In this document: piece after piece, positions 51,601-62,201 of the stretch
How the letters are laid out: the number at the start of each line of letters is the position of its first letter
Position numbering within the stretch: the stretch's first letter is position 1
Assembly (NCBI GenBank): GCA_965178125.1
Contig: OZ237752.1
Location: forward strand, 744,001-808,000
Length of the DNA: 64,000 nt
From: Bilabrum cf. latius
Lineage: Eukaryota > Bigyra: Bicosoecida > Bigyra > Bicosoecida
Direction of reading: 5' to 3'
Program-made: the position numbers and the translations under genes
The notes under the pieces: generated by a model
Database searches by the model: none
Told to the model about the DNA's origin: nothing
Seen by the model: the letters and a program-made list of their open reading frames with translations, nothing else

Positions 51601-53312
51601 TCACGGACGCTATAAAGGCAGGCAGACAGGAGACCGTCGCGACCTTCAACTCTGACGAGCAGGACATCGGTCTCCAGGTGCAGCACGGTCCGCGGTCTAC
51701 CAGTTACACAGACCATACTGGCCACGTCGGACAGTCTATGGGCGGGTCCGTTGAGTTTGGTGGCAGTGTGACTGCATTTAGTGCCGGCGGGGCATCGACC
51801 GAGGGTCAGTCGACAGGCCAATCCAGCTCCAGCCACAACTCGCGCCGCCTTGGGATGACCACTTCACAGGCTGCACCGATTGACTTCAATTCCATGGGTC
51901 CGGGCAGCCCATTGTCCGTTCGGAAATGCATGGAGGCAGGCCAGCCTATTTCAGCCGCGGTCCAGTGGCAGGGTATGTGCCAGAGCGTGGGCCATCCCGG
52001 TGGCGGTGCTTCCGATGATCGGGCTAGTACATCCCATGACTAGGAAGCGCTTCCTCTGCTTCCGTTCCACGCCTTTATCGTCGACGTATTAAGTGCGAGG
52101 GATTTCCCAGCTGAGATTGATGCTCTTCGCGCCCTGTGCGGCAGCAGCAACGTGATTATTGTCGGGATCCCCGGCCACGGCAGCCCTCTCCAAGAGCTCG
52201 GGATAGAGCCGAACCAAGTGCTAGGCGTTGTTGCGCCGCCGCCGCGCCTGCCCAGGATGCAGGAGCTACTCTTCAAGGCAACGCTGCCTAGAAACAGCCC
52301 GCTTCGCGTGGCTCCCCCCAGGCTGAGCAGCTCGTCGTCGGAAGAGGTCGTGGAGGCGACTATGTCGTCCTCTGGCAGCCAGCCCCAAGCGCTGGATATC
52401 CAACATGCAGTACCTCTTAGGAAACGTGCCTCCCTGCCGCCGATTCCAGGAGCTGTCGCGGGGTCGAAGAAGCAGACGAAGCGGTCTGGAGCTGCCGGGT
52501 CGACCGAGCCACCCGTGGCTAGCCTTGGGCTTGGGACCGCTGCAGCGGACCTGAAGGACCTCCCAATGCACGGTATCTCGCAGAAGCAGTACATCTCCCG
52601 GCTCCGAGTGCTCGTGGTGGAGGACAACCCCGTGAACATGAAGCTGGCAATGCAGTACCTGAAGCGGATCAAGGTAAGGTCGGTACGCAACGCCGCGGAC
52701 GGGATGGAGGCGGTGAGGGCGATGGCGGAGGGTCGTGCCGACATTGCTTTCCTGGATCTGTACATGCCCGTTGCGGACGGATTCGAGGCGGCCACTAGGG
52801 CTCGTGACCCGGACCTTGTTCCACCTCTAAATGTGCCCGTGATGGTCGCAATGACTGCGAGCGTCCGTGAGCAGGACAGGCGGAGAGCAGCTGACGTTGG
52901 CATGGTCGAGTACGTCAACAAGCCCGCCAAAAAGGAAGACTTTGTGCGCGCAATGATGGCTGTGCGCCCTCGCGTTGAGGAGATGGCGAGGAAGCGACTC
53001 GCGGCAAAGGCCGAGGCCGATCTGATGACTGGCACGCTGCCTCCTGCAGGCCTTGCAATTGCGCACCAGGGGTCGTCCGCGACCACGGGGAGCGGGGGGG
53101 GCGTGGACGTGTCGATCGCCATGGATCAGCTGTCGTCGAGCGGCATGTCTGACGGGCAAGCAGCTGGGCCTGGTGGTGGTGGAAGCAATAAGACTGCTGT
53201 GGACGAGGGAACGGCCGGTGGGCTAGATCCCCCGAAGAGACAGAAGCGAAGAGTGGTGAAAAGGAAGAAAAAGAAGGCGCAGATGGATACAGGAGGAGGC
53301 GGTGCTTCCTGA
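45609..53312 (+). CDS. Hybrid histidine kinase with ethylene-receptor-like membrane sensor, GAF, HisKA, HATPase and receiver domains
   Basis: 2,429 aa from five exons: 45609-45656, 45750-45862, 45962-46042, 46131-48523, 48658-53312. The first three membrane helices match the plant and cyanobacterial ethylene-binding domain: VSDFVLFVAYMAISVQL, ALLCFEAFIASCGLTHL, VKTITAIVSAYTAM. Asp12, Tyr19, Ile22, Ile57, Cys60 and His64 correspond to Asp25, Tyr32, Ile35, Ile62, Cys65 and His69 of plant ETR1; Cys and His are its copper ligands. The Pro36 position is Ser. A coiled linker and a GAF-like domain split by low-complexity sequence follow. The HisKA box is MMSHELRTPLHAVIGFSELL (His879), the N box NLAGNSSKF, then DTGIGI, FEPFQ-TAG-AD and GGTGLGLPI; about 260 residues are inserted in the ATPase. 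The receiver domain has VVEDNPVN, LDLYMP (Asp2245), MTAS and NKP. About 15 TAGs; ends in TGA. Confidence 0.92.
45657..45749 (+). other. Intron 1 of the hybrid kinase gene
   Basis: GTGAGA donor, TACGCAG acceptor, phase 0, 93 nt. It interrupts membrane helix 1; splicing yields VSDFVLFVAYMAIS, aligned with the ISDFFIALAYFSIP segment of ETR1. Confidence 0.8.
45863..45961 (+). other. Intron 2 of the hybrid kinase gene
   Basis: GTGAGT donor, GTCGCAG acceptor, phase 2, 99 nt. It lies just before the Cys/His of helix 2; splicing yields ALLCFEAFIASCGLTHL. Confidence 0.85.
46043..46130 (+). other. Intron 3 of the hybrid kinase gene
   Basis: GTGAGT donor, CTCGCAG acceptor after a pyrimidine tract, phase 2, 88 nt. 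A TAG acceptor 29 bp upstream would give the wrong phase. Confidence 0.8.
48524..48657 (+). other. Intron 4 of the hybrid kinase gene, splitting the phospho-acceptor His codon
   Basis: GTGAGT donor, TACGCAG acceptor, phase 1, 134 nt. The last exon base before it is C and the first bases after it are AT, so CAT for His879 of MMSHELRTP exists only in the spliced message. Confidence 0.93.
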
Positions 53313-53646
53313 ATGAATTGATTGTGTAGCGGACTATTTCGACAATTGAGGCGTCGCGTCAATGCTCCCCACCGTGACTTGGCGCCGCGCATTACTTAAT
53401 GTTCCGCACATGTTAAGGAAACGTCCGAATGGTGGGCTGCCACCCCAACATTCATTGGTCGTGGCGCGAAATCCATCGCGACCATGTCCTAGGCTGAGAA
53501 TGCGGACGATAGCAAATCATAGAACGGATCTGATGTTGAGGACCATGGTCTCGGGGAACGCCGTGCTGATAAGTGAGGTTGGTCAACGCTGTGGTGGCTG
53601 ACTTGTGGTAGCTTTCTTGCATCAGACCATGCTTTTAGAGGGCTCA
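53313..53646. other. Intergenic, 334 bp
   Basis: Separates the kinase stop from the putative first ATG of the second multipass gene. Contains no recognisable gene; upstream exons of the downstream gene could be hidden here. Confidence 0.55.
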
Positions 53647-56600
53647 ATGTGCTTGATTGAAATGATGTATATAGCAAAAATTGCAATATATTGTCCCATC
53701 TCCGACGCAGCACTGAAGACGCGACGGTCGTGAACCGGGATGAGGCGGGGACGGCGGCAGCGCGGCTAGCTCAGGATCCCAACGCGAGACGAAACGCGGG
53801 TCGATTGGCTGGAAATGCGCGTTCAACTGCCGTTGGGGCTCGTGCAGGCGGTACGACTGCGGGTCTGCAAGTATCTGGCGCAGCAGCTGCTGGGGCGGCT
53901 GCGACCACAGCGGCTGTTGCGGCCGCCCCAGGAGCTGCCGATGCTGCGGGCGACGCAGCAACCAGAGCTGCCGATGCTACCGGTGATGCTGCAACTAGGG
54001 CCGCCACTGAAGCGCGTGACGCGGCTGGCGCCGCCAGCAGCGCCGCTGGAACCGCAGCTGACGCGGTGCACGCGAATGCCCCCGCAGCAGCCGATGCGGC
54101 GGGTCGGGCTGCGAACCAGGCTGGCGCCGCCGGCTTGGCGGCAGGCGGCGCTGCCATGTCAGCTGGTGCAGCGGCAGCGAGATCTGCGGGTGGTGAAATT
54201 CCCACGATCTTTCGCCGGGGTCAGCAGGCAGCGAGGCAGGGCGTCGATGCGACGGCCGGCGTGGCGGTTCGCGCGACTACCGAGTCCAGACGCCTGGCCA
54301 CCATCGCAGTGCAGATGGGAGTGGGTCCGGGCCTCGCAGTGTTTCGTACAGCTGCGAGGCAGGGCAGAGCCGCCTTGGAGTGGACGCTCAACGGTGCTTC
54401 CTCAGCGGGCGATGCCGCCCAGCGAGCCATCGCAAGCGCGGCTCAGAACGTGGCGAGGGGCGGCGCCGTTGGCATGGCAGCCATGTCCCAGAACGCGGGA
54501 ATGATCGCGAATGCAGTCTCGGAGGGTGCACGAGGAGCCGCGGACGCTGGCCAAGCGGCTGTCCATGCCGCAGGGGAAACGGCGGGTGCGGCGGGAGACG
54601 CCGCTAGTCGCGCTGGTGGTGCCGCAATGCAGGCAGGCGGCCAGGCAGCCTCTGTTGCAGGAGATGCCGCAAGTCGTGCGGGTGGTGCTGCCATGCAGGC
54701 AGGCAGTCAGGCCGCTGATGCCTTGGGTCGCGGCGCGCAAGCCGCGGGCCAGGCGGGTGCCCAGGCCGCCGGGACTGCGGGCCAGGCAATCGGTCGTGGT
54801 GCTCAGCAAGCGGGTCGCATGGCCGCACCGGCGGCGGGGGCAGCCATGGCCGCTGGCGCTGCCGGAGCTGCCGTGGCTGGCTAGGCCGCTGGAGCCGTGT
54901 CGGACATGAGCGGGCTCGCGCGGCAACAGGCCCTCCAGATCGGCACGGCGCTCGCTCAGTCGTCGGTGGGGCGGAGGGTTGCCATGGGCGCTGCGGAGTT
55001 TGCGAGCACCAGCGGCAACCTCCTCGAGAGCTTGCCGCCGCTCTCGATCCCGTGGGACCGCGTGGGGTCAATGTACGACCAGAGCGCCGCGACACTCGCC
55101 GTGGCAGCAGCGGCGGCGCTGGGCGTGGCCCAATCTTGCGGCGGCCTGCTGCAGCTTGAGGTCATCCGCGACGTGTTCCAGCCCATCTCGCTGATGTTCT
55201 CCTCCATCCGGTCCCAGGCGCTCGAGAACGCGAAGATCTTCTACGGGAACGTGGCCTCGGTTTTCTCGCTGGACTTCAGCTACATCACCGAGGGTCTCAT
55301 TTCCCCTGTCACGATGTACATCATCATCGGGATCCTCGCCTTACTGGTGGTGATTGCTTTCATCTGGATGGTGTGGACCTCGCTTGCGAACAACCCTGAT
55401 CCTTTCGTGGACGGGCACGAGTCGAAGGACTGGGTGCAGCAAGCGGACGAGAGCAGCTACAAGGTCCTTGCCATCCAGTACATCCTTACGGCTGCCCTAT
55501 CTCTGTACCTCCCCGTGGGCCGCTCCGTGCTGCAGATCTTCGTCTGCGACGGCTCCCTCGCGAAGTTCCTTGAGGACACGATCGGCGACGCTGACCTGTC
55601 GTGCGAGGTCATCATCGAGGACCCGCTCACGTACAGGTGCGACTGCAACGCCTGGGATGGTTACGCAGGGATTCAAGCCCTTGGCGTGGTACTGCTGCTC
55701 TTTTTGATCTTCCTGCCAATTTTCTGCTGGTACATGATCACTTCCAGCGCTCCCGTGGGGTCCGACGAGGACCCAGAGAAGCGGTTTGATCCTGATTCCG
55801 AGGGGACGGGTCAGGAGGACATGGTCGAATACTCGGACGCCATGTACAACGGAGACTTGCAGAACGATCCGAGGCAGAGGGCTACCCCTTTCTTGTTCCT
55901 GTACGACGGTTACGAGCGCAAGTGGCGGTACTACAAGTGAGTCAATTGAAAGGTCTGCCCGTCCTGTTGACTTATCGCATGATTGTCTGAGTGTTTGAGC
56001 TGTGCTAGCACCAGCATGCCCCGTTGCTGTTATTGCACTCTCTTCTTGTCTCGTAGGGTCATCTAGGTAAGCCTATCGAAGAACCCTGGTTGCATTCTAT
56101 TTCGTGGAGTGGAACGAGGTAGCACGTTGATATCGCTCTGCAATACAACGATACACCCATCACAATGTTTGCCATTCGCTGTTCGTCTGCCTCGCAGATG
56201 GCCTTCAAGCTGGCCCTGATCATCCCAGTGGTCGCTCTTGTGGAGCAGCCAGTGGCGCAGTCCATCGCAACGCTGGTCGTCCTGCTCGCCTTTTCGGGGC
56301 TGTCGGCGTACTCGGCCCCTTTCATCTCGCCGCAATCAGACATGATGGATGTGAGCGGCCGGATCACAACCTTCTTCACTGTCATGTTCGGTTTCATCGC
56401 CGTGGACCAGGTGAGGCCCTCCTCTGCCAGCATCATGGGCATCTTCATCAACGTCGTCAACACGATCAACTTCGTCCTCATCGTGGGGCTGCTGCTGGCC
56501 ACATTCCCGGCGGTACGGTCCTGGTTCAAGAACCGGATGGGCCGATTCACCTTCTCTGACACGACCTATGACGTGCACGGGCCCGCTCGGCACATCGTGC

Positions 56601-58432
56601 CTAACTGGGACGTCTACAGGGAGCTCAAGCACAGGGTGTGGCAGGCATTCTGGGACTCGCTGCTTTCCAACAAGGAGGACTTCCCCGAGGACTCGGGCGT
56701 GTACAAGCGTCACTTGCAGCTGAAGCAGCGCACGAATGAGGTCGGAGTGGAGCACATCGTGGGGCACTGGGACTGCCTGACCGACCCACGCATGATGAGC
56801 GATATGAACTGGTGCATGCAAAACCTCGAGGGCATTGACGTGTACTTCCAGGGAGAGACTGACTACCAGACGGCCCCTCGCGTGTGCTGCGGGCTGTGCC
56901 GAGGTACCGCCCGGAAGGTTGAGATCAACAGCAAGAGCCACTTCGGCAAGCTGTGGATTCGCGAGTACCCGTTCCAGGCTGTCATGGTTTTCGACGACTG
57001 TGCCAGCGAATCTTTCCCGTACACGGTGATCCAGGGACACCAGCGCGAGATCTTCTGGAGACTCGTGTACCAGAACCGATTCGATCCCAACGTGGCCCGC
57101 AAGAAACAGTTCCGGGCGTCGCTGCGCGCCCTGCATGGGCAGCGCGTCAAGCTCATTTACCAGAAGGTGAAGCAGCGGACCTATCCCGACGGTACCTCTA
57201 CGGACAGCAAGGGGAAGACCAAGCAGCACTACAGTACCATCAGCATCACCTTCCACTACGAATGGGGCAACTTCAGGATCGGCAACAACAAGGGTGACCC
57301 TGCCAACTGGCCCTGGGCTGCTGGGTTCGACCCGTCTGGTACTTGGAACGGATCCGGTACTGGCCGCCTGCCGCGCACTGGGCGCACGGTGCATGCCACC
57401 GATTCAGACACGATGGGAGCCAGTGAGCTGGGCGTGCAGCCGACCATGGAACGGATCCCGGGCACCTACATCGACCGTATCTTTGGATATCCGGAGAATC
57501 AGGCCACGATGGCAACGAACGTGCCTCTGGTGCGCGCCCGCGCCGCCGAGTACCGGCGGGTCCTGATGCAGAAGCGCTTTGGAGATGCGTCCAAGCTGGG
57601 CGACGCTTTCTGGATGCACGTGTACAACGCCTTTGGGGCCCCGAGGGCGGGCGTCGAGGCCTACCTCTCTGCTTTCGAAAGGGATGAGAACGTGCGGGCG
57701 ATCCCGACCAGTCACGTCGGCGGTCTCGACTACCTGTACGCGCGCGTAAATGCCGTGTCGAGGCACCCCGTTGCGGGGTTCTGGTTCCTGTTCTGGCAGG
57801 ATCTCTGGGTCGAGAACCAGGACATGGGCCACCTAGTACCTTCCGACGAGGAGCGCAAGACCACGATCGCCAAAGCGCTCGACCCCAGGTATCCCACAGC
57901 CATCGCGTACCATCCGATGCCGAGGCCCGAGCTTGAAAAGCGGCTGGTTGAGCTGGAGCTCATGCCCGAGCCCAACGCCGTGTCTGGCCTCATGTCTTGC
58001 TGCTGCGACCCAACTGCGTCCCACTTCACGCCGCGACTGCTGGATCTCCTGTACGAGCAGATGAAGGAGAGGTCAAATCACATCGAGAAATCGCTGCCTG
58101 GGTTTGCCCAAGGTGCCGGCGACGGGGTGGATCCCGCGGTGTACCAGCGGGCGTCATCCACGATCGAGGAGAACCTGGAGTCTGGTGACGCCTCAGGAGG
58201 CGAGGGCAGTGGTGCAGCCCACCAGCTGCTCGGTCCTGCCGCGGTGCCGGGAATGGAGCACCCCTCAGAGGGGATGAAAGAGGTCAAGGAGGCTGCTGCG
58301 GTCGTGGCTCCGGCGCCCTCCAGCAGCGCTGGGCCTCCCCCGACCTCAGCGTGGTAGAGCAACAGCGGTGAGCCGGACGCAGGAACGAACGAAGAGCAGA
58401 AGTCGGACGGGGCCAACGCCATGGAGATCTGA
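53647..58432 (+). CDS. Multipass membrane protein with Ala-rich repeat N terminus, same membrane family as the giant receptor
   Basis: About 1,496 aa. Exons: 53647-53666 (tentative), 53711-55936, 56057-56066, 56198-58432, ending in TGA. The first 400 residues are Ala/Gly-rich with an 11-14-residue periodicity (AAGDAASRAGGAAMQAG), like LEA-type amphipathic helices. Then come six or more membrane helices (TMYIIIGILALLVVIAFIW, LGVVLLLFLIFLPIFCWYM, SIATLVVLLAFSGLSAYSAP) with the RKWRYYK-VIQ-MAFKLALI motif that also marks the membrane block of large protist surface proteins such as the one ending at 45147. The roughly 600-residue cytoplasmic tail is conserved-looking (WDVYRELKHRVWQAFW, EIFWRLVYQNRFDP) but I do not recognise a domain. 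TAGs at 54882, 56064 and 58355 are read as Gln. No in-frame ATG lies near the start of the long exon, hence the proposed tiny first exon (MCLIEMI). Function unknown. Confidence 0.82.
53667..53710 (+). other. Tentative intron 1 of the second multipass gene
   Basis: GTATAT donor and CGACGCAG acceptor, 44 nt, phase 2, AT-rich. It would supply an ATG (53647 or 53662) to a frame that otherwise lacks one nearby. It is the shortest intron proposed here and the least certain. Confidence 0.4.
55937..56056 (+). other. Intron before the 10-nt microexon
   Basis: GTGAGT donor and a pyrimidine-rich acceptor CTCGTAG, phase 2, 120 nt. Confidence 0.85.
56057..56066 (+). other. 10-nt microexon ending in a TAG (Gln) codon
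   Basis: Sequence GGTCATCTAG, flanked by CGTAG acceptor and GTAAGC donor. Joining 55936 directly to 56198 breaks the frame; the 10 bases restore it and give RYYKVIQMAFKLALI, which fits the membrane-entry motif of the family. Confidence 0.82.
56067..56197 (+). other. Intron after the 10-nt microexon
   Basis: GTAAGC donor immediately after the TAG codon and CCTCGCAG acceptor, phase 0, 131 nt. Confidence 0.85.
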
Positions 58433-58694
58433 ATTTTTCCTTTAACTGTCTGGCAGCACTCGAAGCTTTTTCGGGAGGAGTCACTGCTGAATCACCAAGT
58501 GACTTGACCGGATTTTCTCGGAGCATTTAAATCCGATCAGATGGATGTGTAATTCTATCTAGAAAAACATGAAAACAGCTTTAGACTAGCCTATGAAGGA
58601 TTCCAACTAACTTCCGTATTCCGAGTATGCCTCACGAGCCTTGATCTTGGTATTTCAGTCCAACTAAACACGCAGGCATGCGTCAGGATCCGCT

Positions 58695-61600
58695 TTAATT
58701 CCCGTTCCCAGCGTCATGGGCAGAGTCAGTGGGCAAACTTCCTTGCGATGAGGCAAACAATCCCTAATCTAGCTCACCAAGCATCGGCGCACCGTCCTTG
58801 GAGCTGTCTGCCTCCACACCAGCTTCAGCTTCGCCTTCCTCCAGCTAGATCGAGTTGAATAGCTGCTAGTCCCCGCCTCTCTGTCCTGGGCGGTCCCCAG
58901 CTCCGCTGCCGTTCGATGATTGAGATTCCATCCGACCTGAAGAAGTCATGCCGACGGCGCCCAGTGTTGGAACTGAGCTATTGCTGCCCTGCCCCGCAGA
59001 TCCCGCCGCTGCCGACGAGGAGGACGAAGACGAAGTGGCTTGAGCCTAGTCGACAGAGGCCCCGGTTGCCGACTGTATGTCGCCAGCACTCACAGAAAAC
59101 TACCTTCCGGATACAGGGGGTCCAAGAGGGTCGGTGTAGTGCCTATCAATTGCACCGGACAGGTCAAGGCTGCCCCCCGAGTCCTGCCTAGCCATGGATG
59201 GCCGAGCCCCGCCGCCGTCACCGGATGCACCCGCGTTGCCGCGTGGCAGCGAAGTCGAAGACGAGCTAGACGAGGACGACCTGACTGCCGCACCATCCTG
59301 CGGCTACGCAACTCCAGGCGGTAAGCCATCCGGTCCTGCAAAGAAGGCACCGCCGGTGGAAGGAGGCTAGGCGCTACCTCCAGGCGCGGATGGTGTCACG
59401 GCATCCGGAGGACCCGCGTCCGTCACGTCGGAGAGCTGCCTAGAGATCTGCAACGCCGCTGCGCCGCCGGCCACCGAGTTCTATCTCACTAACCTATCCA
59501 GAGCGGCGTTCACTTCCTGGTGCATTTCTCCCGGCACGACGATGTCAACAGGGGTATCCAGGGCGGGTTGCGACTCGCCAGACTGCTCTCTGCCCAAGTG
59601 CGCTGCTTGCAGCCCCCCACCCCACTCCTGCTGCGCCAGCATGTGAGCAGCACTGGTGCCATGGAGCTGCTGACCATGTCTGCCTGCGCCAACATGCATC
59701 GACTACATCCTACGTATCTAGTCAAAAGTGTGCGTCTGCCTGCCATGGCCCATGTTAACGGTCATTCTGAACTGCTCGCTCCTGCTGGGCCGGTGCTGCA
59801 GCTGAGCCCCGCTCGTCGCCGCGTGGCGAGGACGTCCCTGCTACCCGCTCCCGAGGGCTCGAGCGTCACCCCCTACAACCGCAGGGAGCTGAGCCGAGGG
59901 CACCGGAGTCACCCCGTCGATGGCCAGGAGGGGCTGACCCCTTCCAGGCGCGTACCCAGACCGGGGAAGGCCAGCTGCGGAGCTCGCGCGACTGTCACCC
60001 AACACAAGAGGCTGGCCGAACTGGCCCTGGCCCATCGGCTACTACCCGGTGGGAATATGAGGAACGTCGCTGGGTGCGCGACCCATGCGGTCGCCGCCGT
60101 TCATGCGCATGTGCAAGAGTAGCTCCGCGCCAGAAGTGTCGTTGCTGCCAGACCTTGCGGCGGGCCCGCTCTTCGTCGTCTCATCCCGAATTCGTCGCCG
60201 GGCTCGGGCTCGTCGGGTGGCGGCCGATTCCTCTTCCTCCTCGTCTTCATCGTACGCGTCGTCGTCCTCGTCGTCATCATGCTCCGAGCTGTACCTCGGC
60301 TTCCTTGACGATGCTCGACCGCGCTTAAATCCAATGCTGGCCTTGGAGCCACGCTTCGCTCGCTTGCCAGGTCTCGAAGATCCGCCTCCGCTGCCGCCAA
60401 CGCTAGCAAGCCTCGCGAAAACGCCGCTCGTCTCCTTGGCGTACTGCTCCGCGAGTTTCGCTGCCTCGGCAGACACGCTGCCGAGCAACCCATCCCCCCG
60501 CTGCACGTCGTAGGTGACCACGTGAGCATTCGCAACGCAAGGAATGCTGCGCAGCGTGCCGTCCTCGGCGTACTGCTTGTTCAGGCTTGGTAGAAATGAC
60601 ACGTCGAGGCTTTCAATTAGGTCGGTGTCGCCGACGGCAGTGGTGAGCGACCCGGTGTACCTTGCGTGGTGCTCGGAGTAGAGCACGACGTCGTCGATGG
60701 AGTGTCCCGTTCCTCCAAACGAGCTGCTAGATGACGAGGACGAGGAAGCAGCCGAGCTGTCTGCTGCCCTGCCGCCGCCCCTCCCACCTCGCGCGGCACC
60801 CCCAGCCCCGCCGCTGCTACCCCCGCCACGAGCAGGCGGCATCGGCAGCACGTTCCCGGCTCGCGCGTCCTTTGCCCGCTTCCGCAGAAACCTGAACCCG
60901 CTCACGATTGCGTTGGCCTGCGTCCTGTTCGCAAGCTTGACGAACACCTTGAGAGGTCCGGCTGCTCTATCTGTGGCTGCAAGGCTACGTGCTTTGCCAA
61001 CCGAGGAGGCCTCAGCGTCTGCGTCGGGCGGCAGCGCCTGATCGCTCACCGGCGTGTCACGAAACTGTGCCGGCAGCCCCGCAGTGTGGCCCTTGCTGCT
61101 CCCTGGCACGGCGGGGAGGTGGTCTACCGTAGCCAGGGGGTCCGAGGGGTCCCTGGATTCGGAGCCGGTATCCATGGGCAGGTCGCTTGCCATTCGGGAG
61201 GAGCCCCCCATGGAGCTCGGGAGCACAACTCTCACGTCGCTGATGACCACCTGCCCAGCGGCGTTCCTCGACGCTGCCGTTGGGGCCAGCCTCACAGAGG
61301 CGTGCTGGCACATGTTGATGAACCTGCGAGCTGCTTCCTCTGCGGCGTCTGCCGACTGCACCGTAACTCCGGAAGACTTGGCTGCGTGCACCAGGAGCCA
61401 CTCAGCCGGCTTGGTGCGCACGTCGAACGGGGCACCTACCAAAATGTTTTTCCCGACCCGCACGCGCACCTGCGCCAGCAGGTTTTGCGTTGTCTCTGGT
61501 GGCCGAAAAACAAATTGCCATACACCACCCCCGACCGCGCCATCTAGATCAACCCAAGCGTGATGCCCCTGAGAAAAATCCGGCTGCACAACTTTGTTCG

Positions 61601-62009
61601 GCAGCGAACCGCATCCGTTAAAGTACAGATCAACAGCTGGTGGGGCCTACCGAAATGATAACATAGCTTCTCGTTGCAAATCTGCTGACGAACTTGCACC
61701 CGTTGCTGCAGCAGCAGATGAGCCTCCTTGCGAACCTCCAGCTGAGTCGACATCGGCTGACAATCCCACAACTAGCTCAATCTGCTGATTTTTCCCACCC
61801 ATATTGAAGAAAAAATTACCAATGCAGCCAACTTGTGGGTCTGTACAAGGATAAAACGACCTTGGCCCGGAATCTGGCTCTACGAAGCGAAGCCGTGTAA
61901 CAAGTTGGAGCCCAGCATCCAGGAAACTGACCTTTGGCTCGTCATCTCCGGCAACCACATCCTCAAATGCATGCGAAGGACATACAGAAATGCCTTGTCG
62001 GACTTCCAT
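58695..62009 (-). CDS. Unrecognised low-complexity protein, about 1,104 aa
   Basis: One minus-strand frame runs from near 62035 to TAA 58695-58697 with several TAGs (61647, 60042, 59841, 59481 and others) and no other stop. ATG 62007-62009 is the first in frame; just upstream, CTATTTTCAG near 62036 looks like a splice acceptor, so an earlier exon is likely. The first 350 residues look like folded beta-rich sequence (KVSFLDAGLQLVTRLRFVEP, WVDLDGAVGGGVWQFVFRPP, RVRVGKNILVGAPFDVRTKP). A second ordered block (VVLYSEHHARYTGSLTTAVG) follows a Gly/Ser-rich spacer. Then come a basic stretch (KRAKRGSKASIGFKRGR), an acidic run of Asp/Glu near 60,240-60,290, and a Gln/Ser/Gly-rich tail. The composition suggests a nuclear protein, possibly a transcription factor with an immunoglobulin-like domain, but I cannot name a family. 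Confidence 0.78.
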
Positions 62010-62201
62010 CCCAATAACAAATTCAAGTACGCTGAAAATAGGCAATGAAAATCCAAACCACCATAAGATGGATTTCTTCTAATATCTGCACGTTACAAAG
62101 CTGGTGTGATGACCAGATTCAAACGGATATCAAAATGACCGCCCAGACGTCGCTTTTATCGGTATCTTGACTAATTGATGCATAGCCATCCTAATTAAAG
62201 T

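Noticed and set aside
52040-53122. 360-codon minus-strand frame
   Set aside because: Antisense to the receiver domain of the hybrid kinase, which has clear motifs on the plus strand.
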